From the NCBI GenBank assembly GCA_047518265.1, contig JAKZRG010000022.1, positions 12,917 through 76,916 on the forward strand: a DNA stretch of 64,000 bases, read 5' to 3'. Positions 1 to 8,886 of this stretch are shown here, one piece after another (the stretch's first letter is position 1; each line of letters opens with the position of its first letter). Source of the stretch: Oceanospirillum sp047518265. Lineage in GTDB: Bacteria; Pseudomonadota; Gammaproteobacteria; Pseudomonadales; Halomonadaceae. The position numbers and the translations under genes are program-made. The notes under the pieces were generated by a model. The model did not search any database. It had not been told where the DNA came from and worked only from the letters and a program-made list of their open reading frames with translations.

Positions 1-1781
1 TTTCCAGACGTTCAATCTCAGCAGGCAACAGATCCAGCTCCCGCTGCAACTTATAACTCAGTTTTTTAGTTTTAACAGTAGCCTTTTTCACCGGTTCAGC
101 GGACTTAGCTTCAGGTTTGGGCTCAGACTCTACCTTTTTAGCTTCCTGCTCTGCGGCAATAGACGCATCGCCACCAGAGATTTCTTTAGGGAAACGACCA
201 CCTTGTCGAACCCAATCCGAATAACCACCGACATATTCTTTAACTTCACCGTCACCTTCAAAAGCAAAAACACTGGTCACTACATTGTCCATAAAGGCAC
301 GGTCGTGACTCACTAAAAGTACAGTTCCATCAAAACTGGCTAGCAGCTCTTCCAAAAGCTCCAGAGTTTCCACATCCAGGTCATTGGTAGGCTCATCCAA
401 TACCAGCATATTGGCGGGCTTAGTAAACAACTTTGCCAATAACAAGCGATTACACTCACCACCAGACAACGCTTTCACCGGAGTACGAGCACGTTCAGGA
501 GAGAACAAAAAGTCTCCAAGATAACTCATAATGTGCTTATCACGACCACCAATAGTGATACTGGTTTGCCCTTCCGCAACATTCTCCATTACTGTACGCT
601 CTGGATTTAGCTGATCCCTTAATTGATCAAAATAGGCCACTTCTAGCTTCGAGCCCATTTTCAGATCACCGGATTGCGGCTCAAGCTGCCCCAATAACAG
701 CTTTAAAAGGGTACTTTTGCCCGCACCATTACGACCTAGAAGACCAATACGATCACCACGCATAACCTGAGAAGTCAGATTGCGAATAATTGGTCGATCA
801 CCCCAGCTGTAACTCACATTTTCCAGTTCGGCCACCAACTTACCGGAGGACGACGCCTTATCCACTACAATATTAGCTGAACCAGAACGCTCTCTTCGCT
901 GGGAGCGCTCCTTTCTCAAAGCTTGCAGAGCTCTGACACGCCCCTCATTACGGGTGCGTCGCGCTTTAATCCCTTGACGAATCCAGACCTCTTCCTGAGC
1001 CAGCTTCTTGTCAAACTCAGCATTCTGCCTTTCTTCTACTTCCAGCATATGTTCTTTATGCTCAAGAAAGCTTGGGTAGTTACCTTCCCAAATCGTCAAT
1101 TGACCTCGGTCGATCTCGACAATACGAGTAGCCAGCTTCTGCAAAAATGCCCGGTCATGAGTAATAAATAGTACCGCACCGCGGAACTCACTGACCCGTT
1201 GTTCCAACCAATCAATCGTTTCAATATCCAAATGGTTGGTCGGTTCGTCTAATAAGAGTAAATCAGGCTCAGATACTAGAGCACGAGCCAAAGCCACACG
1301 ACGACGCCAGCCACCGGAAAGAGACTTCATTGGCGTCTCAGCCGGTAAGTTCAGCTTGGTAATAATAGAATCAACCCGTTGAGATAACGCCCAACCGTCT
1401 TTGCTTTCCAGCTCAGTTTGTAAGTGTTCTAGTTTTTTCAGGTCTTCATCACCCTGAATAGACATGACGAGATGGTGATACTGAGTAATCAGATCGCCAA
1501 TACCCGGCAAACCACTGGCCACAATATCAAATACTGTATCTTCGCCTGCATCTGGTAAATCCTGAGCCAATTGACCTATTTTTAAACCTGGTTGCAGCCA
1601 CAAGCTACCAGAGTCAATCGTTTGCTCACCAGTCACCAGCTTTAATGTGGTGGACTTACCCGCACCATTACGCCCAACCACACAGATGCGCTCACCCTTA
1701 TTAATAACCAGGGAAGCTTCATCTAATAAAGCGTGATGACCAAATGCAATACTGACTTTTTCTAATCTTACTAACGCCATG
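1..1781 (-). CDS. uup: ABC-F family ATPase Uup, 3' end cut by window edge
   Basis: Reading leftward from an ATG at 1781 gives an open frame to the window edge. It starts MALVRLEKVSIAFGHHALLD and carries two ABC ATPase cassettes. Each has a Walker A (GRNGAGKST), an ABC signature (SLSGGWRRR and ALSGGECNR) and a Walker B followed by the ABC-F linker signature (LLLLDEPTNHLD, MLVLDEPTNDLD). There are no membrane segments. A Lys/Glu/Pro-rich linker then leads into the start of a coiled-coil C-terminal domain, as in Uup. ABC-F proteins act on ribosomes or nucleic acid rather than in transport; Uup is linked to precise excision of transposons and to translation. The true 3' end lies outside the window. 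Confidence 0.93.
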
Positions 1782-1903
1782 ATTTGTCCGTTTACAGAAA
1801 CTGATAAACTTTTCTCATAGAAAAGTCATTATGATATTGAGAACTACTACTGAATCTTGCTACTTTAGTGTTCTGGCAGGAAACTCAGATACAGGACTAT
1901 GGA

Positions 1904-2413
1904 ATGAACCGCCCTATCTATTTAAAAGCGATCATTATCACCTTCGGCCTAACCCTATTAACAGGCTGTATCAATGGCTCCCCTAAACTTGGTGTACAAC
2001 ATAACCGACTATCGCCATGCCCTAACAGCCCAAACTGCGTCGCCTCGCACCCCGACACCCCAGATAAACAACAGATTGCACCGATTCTTTATGAAACCGA
2101 GCAAAGCTTAGCTTATGAGCAACTGCTTGAGCTACTGCAACAAAGAAAAGACGCTATTGTAGTGAAGATGGAGCACGCGCACTATATTCGCGCTGATTTT
2201 CGCTCCCCTCTTCTGGGCTTTATTGATGATGTCGAGTTTTACTTTCAAATTCCAGGTGTTATCGCCTTGCGTTCTGCTTCAAGAATTGGATACTCCGATC
2301 TAGGTAAAAACAGAAAACGTTTAGAAGAGTTACGCCTCACCTTCAAACAGAAAACAACCAAGACAGCAATAGTACCCACTGAAACTAAAAAATTACCGTT
2401 ACAAACGGACTAA
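1904..2413 (+). CDS. DUF1499 family lipoprotein
   Basis: A secretory lipoprotein signal with lipobox LLTGC is followed by the DUF1499 pattern (CPNSPNCVAS near the start; FRSPLLGFIDDVEFYF and RSASRIGYSDLGKNRKR in the second half). I chose the ATG at 1904 because it places the signal peptide at the N terminus; the frame is open from 1868, but those 12 extra residues precede the hydrophobic segment. The family is common in proteobacteria and has no firmly established biochemical role. The gene stands alone, divergent from uup, and ends at a bidirectional terminator shared with cheV. Confidence 0.85.
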   Translation: MNRPIYLKAIIITFGLTLLTGCINGSPKLGVQHNRLSPCPNSPNCVASHPDTPDKQQIAPILYETEQSLAYEQLLELLQQRKDAIVVKMEHAHYIRADFRSPLLGFIDDVEFYFQIPGVIALRSASRIGYSDLGKNRKRLEELRLTFKQKTTKTAIVPTETKKLPLQTD

Positions 2414-2472
2414 AGCTGCATTCCAATATCGTCTCTAAGATAGACCACTAAAATAAAAACACTGATATGAAA

Positions 2473-2499
2473 AAACCCCGATGGAACGGGGTTCTTTAA
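2473..2499. terminator. Bidirectional intrinsic terminator between DUF1499 gene and cheV
   Basis: The hairpin AACCCCG-ATGGAA-CGGGGTT sits between two convergent genes. On the minus strand it is followed by a T6 tract, so it should stop cheV transcription well; the plus-strand tail (TTCTTTAATT) is weaker. Confidence 0.8.
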
Positions 2500-2518
2500 T
2501 TATAGCGATAAGACTATC

Positions 2519-3472
2519 TTATTCAGCCATCTCTGGTGGCTCTAGCCCCCTCACATGAGCAACGCGTTTTAAGACTACATTAATCAATTGCTTAGGTTGG
2601 AATTTAGATAAAAAATCATCACAACCTACTTTTTGCACCATAGCCTTATTGAAACTACCACTTAATGAGGTGTGCAAGCAGATAAACATATCCTTCAAAC
2701 GAGGATCTTCACGGATCTCACGAGTCAGACGATAGCCGTCCATCTCAGGCATTTCTGCATCCGTGATCATCATCAACAGCTTATTTGGCACATCTTCGCC
2801 AGCATCTGCCCACTCACGAAGCTTATCCAAACCTTCTTTACCATCGCGAGCTTCATGGATATTCATACCAAGCTGAGCCAGGGTTTCTTGCACCTGAGCA
2901 CGAGCGGTTGATGAATCATCCACCATCAATACTTCCATGCCTTGAGCCGCTTCACGCAACTCATCATCTAGACTGTCTGTATCAACATCAATCATATAAG
3001 GTGAGATTTCAGCCAATACCTTTTCAACATCGATAATCTCAACAATCTGCTCATCAACACGAGTGATGGCCGTTAGATAGTGAGATCGACCGGTTGTTCT
3101 GGGTGGAGGCATAATCTCATCCCAGTTCATATTAATAATCCGATCCACACCACCCACTAAAAAGGCCTGAATAGAATTGTTATATTCAGTTACAATCAGG
3201 TTGCTGTTTTCTGTGGGTTGCAAAGCAGGCATACCAATGGCCTGGCTGAGGTTAATCACAGTCACAGTTTGACCCCGTAAATGGGTCACACCCACAACAT
3301 AAGGGTGGTGGTGAGGCAGATTGGATAGTGAAGGCAAACGCATCACTTCCTGAATTTTAAATACGTTAATGGCAAATAGCTGCCCGGTTAACAGACGAAA
3401 CATCAGCAATTCAAGACGGTTTTCACCGACAAGCTGAGTTCGGGAATCTACACTTGCTAATACCCCTGCCAT
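2519..3472 (-). CDS. cheV: Chemotaxis coupling protein CheV (CheW domain plus receiver)
   Basis: The start MAGVLASVDSRTQLVGENRL is the usual CheV N terminus. A CheW domain follows (FAINVFKIQEVMRLP, VVGVTHLRGQTVTVINL), then a response-regulator receiver domain with acidic MVDDS and phospho-acceptor MITDAEMPEMDG. CheV couples chemoreceptors to the CheA kinase, and its receiver may act as a phosphate sink. The ATG at 3472 has a GGAG eight bases upstream; the open frame reaches 3538, but that extension lacks family similarity. It is a single gene. Three chemoreceptors in this window (13.5, 43.2 and 45.3 kb) are possible partners. Confidence 0.93.
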   Translation of the reverse strand: MAGVLASVDSRTQLVGENRLELLMFRLLTGQLFAINVFKIQEVMRLPSLSNLPHHHPYVVGVTHLRGQTVTVINLSQAIGMPALQPTENSNLIVTEYNNSIQAFLVGGVDRIINMNWDEIMPPPRTTGRSHYLTAITRVDEQIVEIIDVEKVLAEISPYMIDVDTDSLDDELREAAQGMEVLMVDDSSTARAQVQETLAQLGMNIHEARDGKEGLDKLREWADAGEDVPNKLLMMITDAEMPEMDGYRLTREIREDPRLKDMFICLHTSLSGSFNKAMVQKVGCDDFLSKFQPKQLINVVLKRVAHVRGLEPPEMAE

Positions 3473-3585
3473 GGGTCGCTCCACTCTATACGTTGTCTGA
3501 AAAAGTTCTCGATCACGATCACTTTCCTTCGAGAACACAATAGTAGTTAAATTTATACTTTTTTGCTATCAGGATTCCTAAACAA

Positions 3586-4470
3586 ATGACCGGAACGACT
3601 GCAAATAATCTATTATGCGCCCCTGCGCCTCTGGTTGATATTGGCGTAAATCTTACCAATAGCCGCTTCTCTAATCAGCACGAAGAGACTCTGGAACAAG
3701 CACTTGAGGCCGGAGTGCATACGCTTATTATAACAGGTACATCAGTACAAGAGTCAGAAGCAGCCTTTAAACTGTGCCAGCAGTACCCCGATAGGCTCTA
3801 TTTTACAGCAGGCGTTCACCCTCACGATGCCAGTAGCTATCAAAAAAACACCAGCGCAACCTTAAAAGATCTATCAAAAGAAGCCCAATGCGTTGCTATC
3901 GGTGAGACTGGGCTGGACTTTAACCGCAACTTTTCGACACCAGAACAGCAAGTATCCGCTTTTGAGGCACAAATAGAACTGGCCATTGAAACTGGAAAAC
4001 CCATGTTTCTACATGAACGAGATGCCTTTACTCGACAACATGAGATTTTAACCTGTTATCGTGACGACTTAAGCAATGCCGTTATTCATTGCTTTACCGG
4101 CGATCAAAAATCTCTATTTGGCTACCTAGATCTGGATCTATACATAGGCATTACAGGCTGGGTTTGCGATGAACGCAGAGGCACAGAGCTACAGCAGCTG
4201 GTGAAGAACATCCCTCTGGATCGACTCATGATAGAAACGGATGCCCCCTACCTCCTCCCCAGAAATATGGCAAAGAAGCCTAAAGATAGAAGTAACCGTC
4301 CGGCCTATTTACCATGGGTACTACGACAAGTTTCCCAGAGCTATCCGCGAGATGAACTGGAATTAGCCCGTAAAACCGGGGACAATGCCCGCCGATTTTT
4401 TAATTTACCCGCCATTGATCATAAAGATGAGACAGATCATGACCCAGTATCCGATTTTTATCGACTTTGA
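3586..4470 (+). CDS. tatD: TatD family metal-dependent DNase
   Basis: The sequence follows E. coli TatD closely: VDIGVNLTNSRF at the start, then TAGVHPHD, GETGLDFNRNFS, PMFLHERDAF, VIHCFTGD and IETDAPYLLPRN, which supply the His/Asp/Glu metal ligands of the TIM-barrel hydrolase fold. TatD proteins are 3'-5' exonucleases acting on DNA. The length of 294 residues is slightly over the usual 260. The 3' end overlaps the next gene by about 30 bp, so the two are probably co-transcribed. Confidence 0.93.
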   Translation: MTGTTANNLLCAPAPLVDIGVNLTNSRFSNQHEETLEQALEAGVHTLIITGTSVQESEAAFKLCQQYPDRLYFTAGVHPHDASSYQKNTSATLKDLSKEAQCVAIGETGLDFNRNFSTPEQQVSAFEAQIELAIETGKPMFLHERDAFTRQHEILTCYRDDLSNAVIHCFTGDQKSLFGYLDLDLYIGITGWVCDERRGTELQQLVKNIPLDRLMIETDAPYLLPRNMAKKPKDRSNRPAYLPWVLRQVSQSYPRDELELARKTGDNARRFFNLPAIDHKDETDHDPVSDFYRL

Positions 4471-4924
4471 ATGCAGTAGCCCAGACGAAGATGGTTTTCC
4501 TATTGCCGTCTGCTGGTCTCTGCCTGACGGTCAGGTTAAAAGCACTCTGATCGCACCAGACGATCAATGGCTCAGCAGTAATAACCATCTTTTTGATGAT
4601 GAGCGTATCGATTTAGACGACCTCATGCTGCACGGTGTCAGCCCGTTAGAAGTCGTGCGTGAAATGCAGGGGGATATCGATGAAGATACGATTTATAGCG
4701 ATGCCTTAGGTGAGGACGGCCACTGGCTGGATATGCTGTTCTCAGCGTATGAAATTGAGCCGACCTTTCAGATCGAACCTGCCTCAAGCCTCTACGAGCA
4801 ATCTTTTGAGCACTGGCAAGACCTAAAGCAGCAATGGTTGGAAGAACAGGGGCTGGATGCTTATCAGTCCGAGGCTAACGTTGTCGCCATGCTAAACCTG
4901 CATCAGCAGTTAGGAGAGAGCTAG
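4439..4924 (+). CDS. Small DnaQ-fold (DEDD) exonuclease-like protein
   Basis: The ATG at 4439 overlaps the end of tatD and gives MTQYPIFIDFECSSPDEDGF. The FIDFE segment resembles motif Exo I of DnaQ-type 3'-5' exonucleases (xDxE), followed by a strand-like IAVCWSLPDG. Later acidic segments (DALGEDGHWLDMLFSAYEI and the HxxxxD region) could supply Exo II and Exo III, but I cannot assign every catalytic residue. A longer frame from 4385 exists; the internal ATG is preferred because the extension MPADFLIYPP lies inside tatD and precedes the fold. Function is inferred only. Confidence 0.7.
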   Translation: MTQYPIFIDFECSSPDEDGFPIAVCWSLPDGQVKSTLIAPDDQWLSSNNHLFDDERIDLDDLMLHGVSPLEVVREMQGDIDEDTIYSDALGEDGHWLDMLFSAYEIEPTFQIEPASSLYEQSFEHWQDLKQQWLEEQGLDAYQSEANVVAMLNLHQQLGES

Positions 4925-4983
4925 TTTACGCTACAAACCCACATAACAAAGCCATGTGGACGAAGTGATAGAAAATATATAAA

Positions 4984-5013
4984 AACCAGTGATCACTCAC
5001 TGGTTTTTTATAC
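4984..5013. terminator. Bidirectional intrinsic terminator
   Basis: The stem CCAGTGA/TCACTGG with a short loop is flanked by A5 on the left and T6 on the right. It sits between the exonuclease-like gene and the convergent fbpB and should work in both directions. Confidence 0.85.
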
Positions 5014-5027
5014 AAAAAAGATAAAAC

Positions 5028-6755
5028 CTATTCGGTACTGACCTCTTTATGCTCATTGCGAGAAGCAATAATAGAACGGCTCAGCAATATCACCGGAATA
5101 ATACCCACCAATACAATCACTAGAGCGGACAAAGCCGATTCCTCCAGCAGCTCATCAGAAGCAAACTGATACACATGAGTGGCCAAAGTATCAAAGTTAA
5201 AGGGCCGTAAGACCAGAGTCGCAGGCAGCTCCTTCATACAATCGACAAATACAACTAAGGCTGCGGTTAAAACACCGGGCTTGATAATAGGAATATGTAC
5301 CTTCATCAAAATTTCTAAAGTGTTATAGCCCATAGAACGAGCCGCCATATCCATACTCGGCGTTACCTTATCCAAGCTGGATTCAATACTGCCCGCAGAT
5401 ACCGCTAAAAAACGCACAATATAGGCAAAAACCACAGCAAATATGGTTCCACTGAGTAACAATCCCGTTGAAATACCAAACCAACTTTCGAACCAAGCAT
5501 CAACGGCATTATCAAAGGCCGCAATTGGAATAATCACCCCCACAGCCAGTACAGCACCGGGCATGGCATAACCTAAACCGGACAGAGATACTGCACGCTG
5601 CACACTAGGAGCTTTCACTAAACGTTTACCATAAGCCAGCACCAAACCTAGCATGATCGTGCCCAGAGCCGCCAAAGCTGACAACATAAAGCTATTCCAG
5701 CTCATTTGGAAAAATTCAGGCGTCCAAGACACATCAAAATAGACCACGGCATGTCGAGATAGAGAAGCAACAGGTACCAGAAAACCCAAAGCCAGAGGAA
5801 CAAAACAGATCAGCCAGCTGGTAAAGGCTTTTTTACCTTTTAACTGTGTACGCTTAAAGGTTTTAAAACGATCCCCACGAGAAAACTGCTTTTGCTTACG
5901 CCGAGAAAAGCGTTCAAAACTAATCAAAACCACAATAAAGATCATCATGGTGCTGGCAATTTGCGCGGCACCACCAATGTTATCCATATTCATCCAGACA
6001 TCATAAATGCCTGCGGTCAAAGTCTGTACGGCAAAATAATCAACGGTACCAAAATCATTGAGTGTTTCCATCAACACAAGTGCTAAACCAACGGCCAACG
6101 CAGGACGGGCCGTCGGCAGGGAAACACGCCAAAATACTTCTCGTCGACTACAACCTAGTGTTCTGGCCGCATCTCGCAAAGAAGCGGATTGCTCAATAAA
6201 AGTGGCCCGTACCATCATAAAAACATAAGGGTATAATACCAACGCCATCATGAGCATGGCACCGCCTAAACTACGAATCTCGGGGAACCAATAATCCCTA
6301 GCGGTCTGCCAGCCAAATAGATCCCGCAACCAACCTTGCAGCCAACCAGAATATTCCAGCATATCCGTGTAAACATAGGCAATAACATAAGCCGGTACAG
6401 CAAAGGGAAGCAGCAAAGCCCATTCAAAAAAGCGCCGACCAGGAAAATCGTACATGGTGGTCACCCAGGCAGTAGAGACGCCTAGCCAACCTGACAATAA
6501 CCCCACGCCCAGCATTAAGAGTAGGGTCGACTGCACGTAATCCGGTAAAACAGTAGAAAAAAGATGAGGCCAGATATTCTCTTCTGGAAACACTGCCAGC
6601 CAAAGCACAGATACAACCGGTAGAAGCACGGTCGCAGCGATCAACCACACAGACCACTGCCAACGGCGAATACTCGACTGAGGTTTATCCTTTCCGCCTA
6701 AAAATCGGTGAAAAAAACCGGATTTTGTTTGTTCTGGAAGTGTCTGCAAATTCAT
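5028..6755 (-). CDS. fbpB: Ferric iron ABC transporter permease (FbpB type)
   Basis: A 575-residue inner-membrane permease with about 12 hydrophobic segments and two copies of the binding-protein-dependent transport fold, as in FbpB/SfuB. Each half ends in an EAA-like loop (DAARTLGCSRREVFWRVSLPTARPAL and MAARSMGYNTLEILMKVHIPIIKPGV) that docks the ATPase. It should move Fe3+ delivered by FbpA, encoded just upstream. No fbpC ATPase gene follows within the window, so the ATPase is encoded elsewhere or shared. Confidence 0.92.
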   Translation of the reverse strand: MNLQTLPEQTKSGFFHRFLGGKDKPQSSIRRWQWSVWLIAATVLLPVVSVLWLAVFPEENIWPHLFSTVLPDYVQSTLLLMLGVGLLSGWLGVSTAWVTTMYDFPGRRFFEWALLLPFAVPAYVIAYVYTDMLEYSGWLQGWLRDLFGWQTARDYWFPEIRSLGGAMLMMALVLYPYVFMMVRATFIEQSASLRDAARTLGCSRREVFWRVSLPTARPALAVGLALVLMETLNDFGTVDYFAVQTLTAGIYDVWMNMDNIGGAAQIASTMMIFIVVLISFERFSRRKQKQFSRGDRFKTFKRTQLKGKKAFTSWLICFVPLALGFLVPVASLSRHAVVYFDVSWTPEFFQMSWNSFMLSALAALGTIMLGLVLAYGKRLVKAPSVQRAVSLSGLGYAMPGAVLAVGVIIPIAAFDNAVDAWFESWFGISTGLLLSGTIFAVVFAYIVRFLAVSAGSIESSLDKVTPSMDMAARSMGYNTLEILMKVHIPIIKPGVLTAALVVFVDCMKELPATLVLRPFNFDTLATHVYQFASDELLEESALSALVIVLVGIIPVILLSRSIIASRNEHKEVSTE

Positions 6756-6774
6756 ATCTCTTAAACGCGCAAAA

Positions 6775-6834
6775 GGGCAGTCTGGAAACTGCCCTAATTC
6801 TTCAACGGTTATAGTCCCTTGTTTTCACAAGGGA
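6775..6834 (-). promoter_or_regulatory. Two intercistronic hairpins between fbpA and fbpB
   Basis: Two perfect stem-loops lie in the 100 bp between the genes: TCCCTTGT/ACAAGGGA at 6815-6834 and GGGCAGT/ACTGCCC at 6775-6794. Neither has a strong T tract. They would be expected to stabilise the fbpA message or reduce read-through into fbpB, matching the usual excess of binding protein over permease. Confidence 0.6.
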
Positions 6835-6855
6835 TTCAACCATAATGACATTCAA

Positions 6856-7887
6856 CTATTTGTTATAACCCACTTCATTTACCATCATAGCAGCACGCTT
6901 ACGGTATTTATCCACTTCTGCCAGAGAAACCTTATCCGCGTCAAATACACCCCAGTTATCAATCAACTTACTGGCCTGAACACCGGGTTTAACAGGGTAT
7001 TCAAAATTTTGTTCCGCGTAGATTTTTTGTGCCTGATCATTTGTTAAGAAACGCATCAACTTCAACGCATCCTCACGATGCGGCGCACTCTTGGTCAGAG
7101 TCATACCACTGATATTCACATGAGTACCACGATCCGCTTGGTTAGGATAAATCAGATTGACCGAATCAGCCCAAGCTCGTTGCTCTTCATTTTTCAGCAT
7201 CTTGCCATAGTAGTAACTGTTACCTACGGCGATATCACACACACCCTCTTTAACGGCTTTAATCTGAGCTCGGTCATTACCTTGTGGTCTACGGGCTAGG
7301 TTAGCTTTTACGCCCTCTAACCAAGCTTTAGCTTTGGCTTCACCATGCTCAGCAATCATAGATCCGATCAAAGCGATGTTGTAGGTATGATCACCTTTAC
7401 GGGTACAGATACGACCATTAAATTTAGGGTCAGCCAGATCTTCGTAACGCGTGATCTCACCGGGTTTAATACGATCCTTAGACGCATAGATAATACGTGC
7501 ACGTGTCGTCAGGCCGAACCAACGACCTTCAGGGTCACGGTATTGCACCGGTACGTTCGCGTTAATAACGCTATCACTAACCTTTTGCGTTACACCAGCA
7601 TCTACAGCACGGTTCAAGTTACTCACATTCGAAGTTAACAGAAGATCTGCAGGACTGTTCTTACCTTCACTTTTCAGACGCTGAATAATGCCTTTCTTCG
7701 CATAAACCACATTAACTTTAACGCCGGTTTCCTTTGTAAAGGCATCCAGAATTGGCTTCAACAAAAAAGCTTGGCGATCAGAATAAATATTCACTTCACC
7801 TGCGGCATTAGCGCTAAATGCAACGGAAACGCCAGCGGCCATAATCAGCCCTGCCAATGCTTTTTTCACAGTATCTTGTTGTGCCAT
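6856..7887 (-). CDS. fbpA: Periplasmic ferric iron-binding protein (FbpA type)
   Basis: An N-terminal signal peptide ending in SANA-AG is followed by VNIYSDRQAFLLKPILDAF, the usual start of the family. The C-terminal lobe contains VGNSYYYGKML, whose paired tyrosines are the typical Fe3+ ligands of FbpA/FutA proteins. The ATG at 7887 has GTGGAG upstream and is preferred over an in-frame upstream start at 7962, which would bury the signal peptide. It delivers ferric iron to FbpB and is probably Fur-regulated through the site upstream. Confidence 0.93.
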   Translation of the reverse strand: MAQQDTVKKALAGLIMAAGVSVAFSANAAGEVNIYSDRQAFLLKPILDAFTKETGVKVNVVYAKKGIIQRLKSEGKNSPADLLLTSNVSNLNRAVDAGVTQKVSDSVINANVPVQYRDPEGRWFGLTTRARIIYASKDRIKPGEITRYEDLADPKFNGRICTRKGDHTYNIALIGSMIAEHGEAKAKAWLEGVKANLARRPQGNDRAQIKAVKEGVCDIAVGNSYYYGKMLKNEEQRAWADSVNLIYPNQADRGTHVNISGMTLTKSAPHREDALKLMRFLTNDQAQKIYAEQNFEYPVKPGVQASKLIDNWGVFDADKVSLAEVDKYRKRAAMMVNEVGYNK

Positions 7888-7986
7888 CGTCTGCTCCACG
7901 GGAGTAATATCTTTAAAATCAAACATATAATGGGTATTGATTATGATTTTATTTAATATCAAATAACGTATAAATGCAATATTTGA

Positions 7987-8001
7987 TGCGAATCATTTGC
8001 A
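7987..8001. promoter_or_regulatory. Candidate Fur box upstream of fbpA
   Basis: TGCGAATCATTTGCA matches the 7-1-7 Fur model (TGATAATnATTATCA) at 5 of 7 positions in each arm. It lies about 100 bp upstream of the fbpA start in an AT-rich promoter region, where iron-dependent repression is expected. Confidence 0.55.
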
Positions 8002-8057
8002 TTCAATGATCCATATCAAAAAAGTATAGATGAAGATTGACGGACACACCGTAAAGC

Positions 8058-8741
8058 TTACGCCACTACTTCCTCGGAAAGACCTTTACAGGCTGCAGCT
8101 TGACTAGGAATTACCTTATTCACTGTTGATTTAGCCGTAAAAACACCCGTTTTGTAATAATCCGCCAACGTATCAAATAACAATTGGGCACGATCAGGTA
8201 AACCTTGAGCCAAATACTCTTCCGCCTTAAGCGCTACATTACGGGCAAAACCACTGGAATCTCCTGGGCTACCATTTAGATTATCTACGCTTACTCGAAA
8301 CTTAAAACCTGCCGCCAAGCACAAGCATGTCTCGATAGCTTGTGGGACTACTTCGACCGTTTCAAATAGACGCTGTTGCTGCTCCGTACGACCATCAGGT
8401 TCATACCAATAACCATAATCTTCCAGTAAACGGCGCTTTTCACCGGCCACACACCAATGGGCGATCTCATGCATCGCACTGGCATAATAGCCATGAGCAA
8501 AAATTATTTGATGATAATTCCCCGTCATAGAGGCCGGTAAGTAGATAGGCTCATCATCTCCACGCACTAAAATGGTTTTTTCACTGTTTTGAAAAAGCTG
8601 ATTAAAAATCTGAATAAGATCTTCGTATTGATGAGAAACGTCCACACCTAACCTCGGTTTACCAATAATTTTCCAGACATTATATATACGGCCTGTATCG
8701 ATTCCTGCAGAATTCATAGGGATTTTTTTGACTCGGAACAA
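8058..8741 (-). CDS. epmC: Elongation factor P hydroxylase EpmC (YfcM)
   Basis: The core matches YfcM/EpmC: LVRGDDEPIYLPA, IIFAHGYYASAMHEIAHWCVAG (with the HEIAHW metal-binding helix), YGYWYEPDGR and FETVEVVPQA. EpmC hydroxylates the modified lysine of elongation factor P. At 227 residues it is longer than the roughly 180-residue E. coli protein, with about 30 extra N-terminal residues. The TTG at 8741 is preceded by GGGAGGG at good spacing, whereas the ATG at 8717 has no visible ribosome-binding site, so the TTG start is preferred. Confidence 0.9.
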   Translation of the reverse strand: MFRVKKIPMNSAGIDTGRIYNVWKIIGKPRLGVDVSHQYEDLIQIFNQLFQNSEKTILVRGDDEPIYLPASMTGNYHQIIFAHGYYASAMHEIAHWCVAGEKRRLLEDYGYWYEPDGRTEQQQRLFETVEVVPQAIETCLCLAAGFKFRVSVDNLNGSPGDSSGFARNVALKAEEYLAQGLPDRAQLLFDTLADYYKTGVFTAKSTVNKVIPSQAAACKGLSEEVVA

Positions 8742-8886
8742 ATCTTACCCTCCCAGAAAAAGATCTATGCAACCTTCACCGAACGGAAATGAAGCGGATT
8801 CATCTTCTTATGACAGGGAATCAACAGACAAACGATTCAAGCGGCGTTAGAATGCCGCATCTTTTTCCTAGCAAAAGTTTTATCTA